From: Phycisphaerales bacterium
Lineage (GTDB): Bacteria > Planctomycetota > Phycisphaerae > Phycisphaerales > UBA1924
DNA: 6,862 nt
NCBI GenBank assembly: GCA_029260335.1
Contig: JAJDDL010000044.1
Location: 1-6,862, forward strand
Direction of reading: 5' to 3'
Positions 5,604 to 6,862 of the stretch are shown one piece after another. Every line of letters begins with the position of its first letter. The first letter of the stretch is position 1. The notes beneath the pieces are model-generated. The model was not told the DNA's origin. It searched no databases and saw only the letters and a program-made list of their open reading frames with translations. Position numbers and translations under genes: made by a program.

Positions 5604-6482
5604 GTGTCAGAATGCAATGAGATCGAGGATCAAGTCCGGTTCGCGATTCCCAAGGGCCGGATGTTCGACGAGGTGGCGCGACTGCTCGCCGACGCGGGCC
5701 TGCGGGTCCGCGCGACCAATCGGGATTATCGCCCGGCAATCTCCATGGAGGGCATGGAGCTCAAGGTCCTCAAGCCGCGAGCGATCGTGGAGATGCTCGA
5801 TTCAGGAGCGCGAGACCTGGGGTTTGCCGGTGCCGACTGGGTGCGGGAGAACCACTCGGACTTAGTCGAGTTGGTCGACACGGGTCTCGATCGTGTGCGG
5901 CTTGTTGCGGCGGCACCGGATTCGGTACTGCAAGGTGGTGCGCTGCCCAAGCGGCAATTGGTCGTTGCGTCAGAGTACGTGAACCTGACGACTCAATGGA
6001 TCGCCGAGAGAGGGTTTGATGCACAGGTGCTGCGGTCTCATGGCGCGACCGAGGTGCTGCCGCCCGAGGACGCAGACTGCATTGTGGACAACACGGCGAC
6101 CGGCGCGACTCTGTCTGCAAACAACCTACGGATCATCGATGAACTCATGGTCTCGACGACACGCCTCTATGCGTCGCCCAGGGCCATGGAGTATCCGGCC
6201 AAACGCGAGCGAATCGAACGGTTCAGCATGCTCGTGCGATCGGTGCTCGAGGCCCGCCAGCGTGTCATGCTTGAGGTAAATGTCTCGGCCGACTTGCTCG
6301 AAAGGGTCATTGAGATCCTGCCTTGCATGCGCGAGCCCACGGTCGCGCCGATGCACGGCGGGACGGGCTTTGCGGTCAAGGCCGCGGTACCCCGCACACT
6401 TCTTCCCCGCGTCATTCCCGCCGTGAAGGCCTGCGGCGGATCGGACATCGTCGTCAGCACACCCGAGCAGATTGTGCCATGA
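5604..6482 (+). CDS. hisG: ATP phosphoribosyltransferase, long form
   Basis: A 292-residue enzyme catalysing the first step of histidine synthesis, condensing ATP with PRPP to phosphoribosyl-ATP in the cytoplasm. FAIPKGRMFDEV (13-24) is the N-terminal HisG signature. LGFAGADWV (72-80) and the PRPP-binding region IVDNTATGATLSANNL (160-175) follow. Residues from about 221 (VMLEVNVSADLLERVIEILP) to the end form the ACT-like C-terminal domain with APMHGGTGFAVKA, which in long-form HisG binds histidine for feedback inhibition. The length (280-300 usual) and this domain mean that no HisZ partner should be needed. The start is GTG 5604, chosen from the AAGGAG spacing. The gene follows the His-codon attenuator and overlaps hisC by 4 bases (ATGA), so transcription is probably set by histidyl-tRNA charging and activity by histidine. 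Confidence 0.97.
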   Translation: MSECNEIEDQVRFAIPKGRMFDEVARLLADAGLRVRATNRDYRPAISMEGMELKVLKPRAIVEMLDSGARDLGFAGADWVRENHSDLVELVDTGLDRVRLVAAAPDSVLQGGALPKRQLVVASEYVNLTTQWIAERGFDAQVLRSHGATEVLPPEDADCIVDNTATGATLSANNLRIIDELMVSTTRLYASPRAMEYPAKRERIERFSMLVRSVLEARQRVMLEVNVSADLLERVIEILPCMREPTVAPMHGGTGFAVKAAVPRTLLPRVIPAVKACGGSDIVVSTPEQIVP

Positions 6483-6862
6483 AGAACCAAACCTCCTATA
6501 GCGTGCCGACCCTTCGTGCGGCCTCTCATATCCGCGGCCTGGAGCCATACCGACGATCCACAAGCGATTTGCCCATCGATATACACCTTGATGCGAACGA
6601 GGGCGTGCCGGCACAAGGCTCTTTGGGTGAATCGCTCTCGACAATGACTGAAGCTGGAATCTCTCGATACCCGGACGCCAGAGTTCTGGAGTCCAAGCTC
6701 GCGAGCCGTTTGGGGCTCGAACCCTCGCGCATCGTCGTAACCAACGGCGGGGACGACGCGATCGATCGTATTTGTCGAGCGGTAATCGAGCCAGATTCAA
6801 GGGCGGTGATACACGACCCTACGTTCGAGATGATCGCCCGGAGCGTGCAGCTCGCGAGTGGC
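6479..6862 (+). CDS. hisC: Histidinol-phosphate aminotransferase, N-terminal part
   Basis: The first 128 codons of a PLP-dependent class I/II aminotransferase that runs off the right edge. HisC converts imidazole-acetol phosphate and glutamate to histidinol phosphate and 2-oxoglutarate. Family features seen are IRGLEPY (18-24), LDANEG (37-42, where most HisC proteins have LNENP/LDANEN), RYPDARVLESKLA (63-75), VVTNGGDDAIDRICRA (86-101, the cofactor phosphate-binding region, usually xNGSDE) and DPTFEMI (113-119). The PLP lysine lies beyond the window. The ATG overlaps the hisG stop as ATGA, indicating a coupled operon. The GGDDAID and DANEG wording differs from enterobacterial HisC, in keeping with a different lineage. 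Confidence 0.94.
   Translation, partial: MKNQTSYSVPTLRAASHIRGLEPYRRSTSDLPIDIHLDANEGVPAQGSLGESLSTMTEAGISRYPDARVLESKLASRLGLEPSRIVVTNGGDDAIDRICRAVIEPDSRAVIHDPTFEMIARSVQLASG

Noticed and set aside
5188..5739. 183-residue open frame on the minus strand across the his leader
   Set aside because: Composition is low-complexity Pro/Arg/Ser with no family resemblance. It is antisense to the leader peptide, attenuator and hisG.
6126..6800. 224-residue open frame on the minus strand opposite hisG and hisC
   Set aside because: It is a reverse-complement shadow of two strongly recognisable genes and has no domain of its own.

Overview
The window is moderately GC-rich and of ordinary bacterial character. 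It holds two blocks that face away from each other. Genes are tightly packed with 1- and 4-base start/stop overlaps. The organism cannot be identified securely. The long-form HisG directly followed by hisC, together with the lipid gene set, would fit a planctomycete-like or other non-enteric lineage, but that is only a guess.

Positions 1-4672 (minus strand) read as one lipid-modification operon. In transcription order it contains: a short-chain dehydrogenase/reductase; an FAD-dependent amine-oxidase-like oxidoreductase; a DUF1365 protein; a cyclopropane-fatty-acyl-phospholipid-synthase-like methyltransferase; a small DUF1475-like membrane protein; and the first 66 codons of a probable acyl-CoA/fatty acid desaturase that runs off the left edge. 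The first four genes overlap by 1-4 bases. This combination fits enzymes that alter acyl chains of membrane phospholipids. The methyltransferase carries Ser and Gln where E. coli Cfa has its Cys139 and His266 active-site residues, so its product may not be a plain cyclopropane ring.

Positions 4673-4929 are the divergent intergenic region. Positions 4930-5266 hold an ArsR-family HTH regulator whose C-terminal part is frameshifted, with at least one extra base near 5175-5177. It is a pseudogene or a sequencing error.

Positions 5419-6862 (plus strand) are the start of a histidine biosynthesis operon and the most interesting part of the window. A 19-residue leader peptide with five consecutive His codons (MKSFLSHHHHHATPEGSGL) has its own Shine-Dalgarno. 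It is followed by mutually exclusive RNA pairings and a 7-bp hairpin with an interrupted T tract, and then by hisG (ATP phosphoribosyltransferase, long form) and the start of hisC. This is the layout of a ribosome-mediated transcription attenuator. The leader peptide lies in the same frame as the broken ArsR gene, so a naive gene call fuses the two into one 182-residue ORF and hides the attenuator.
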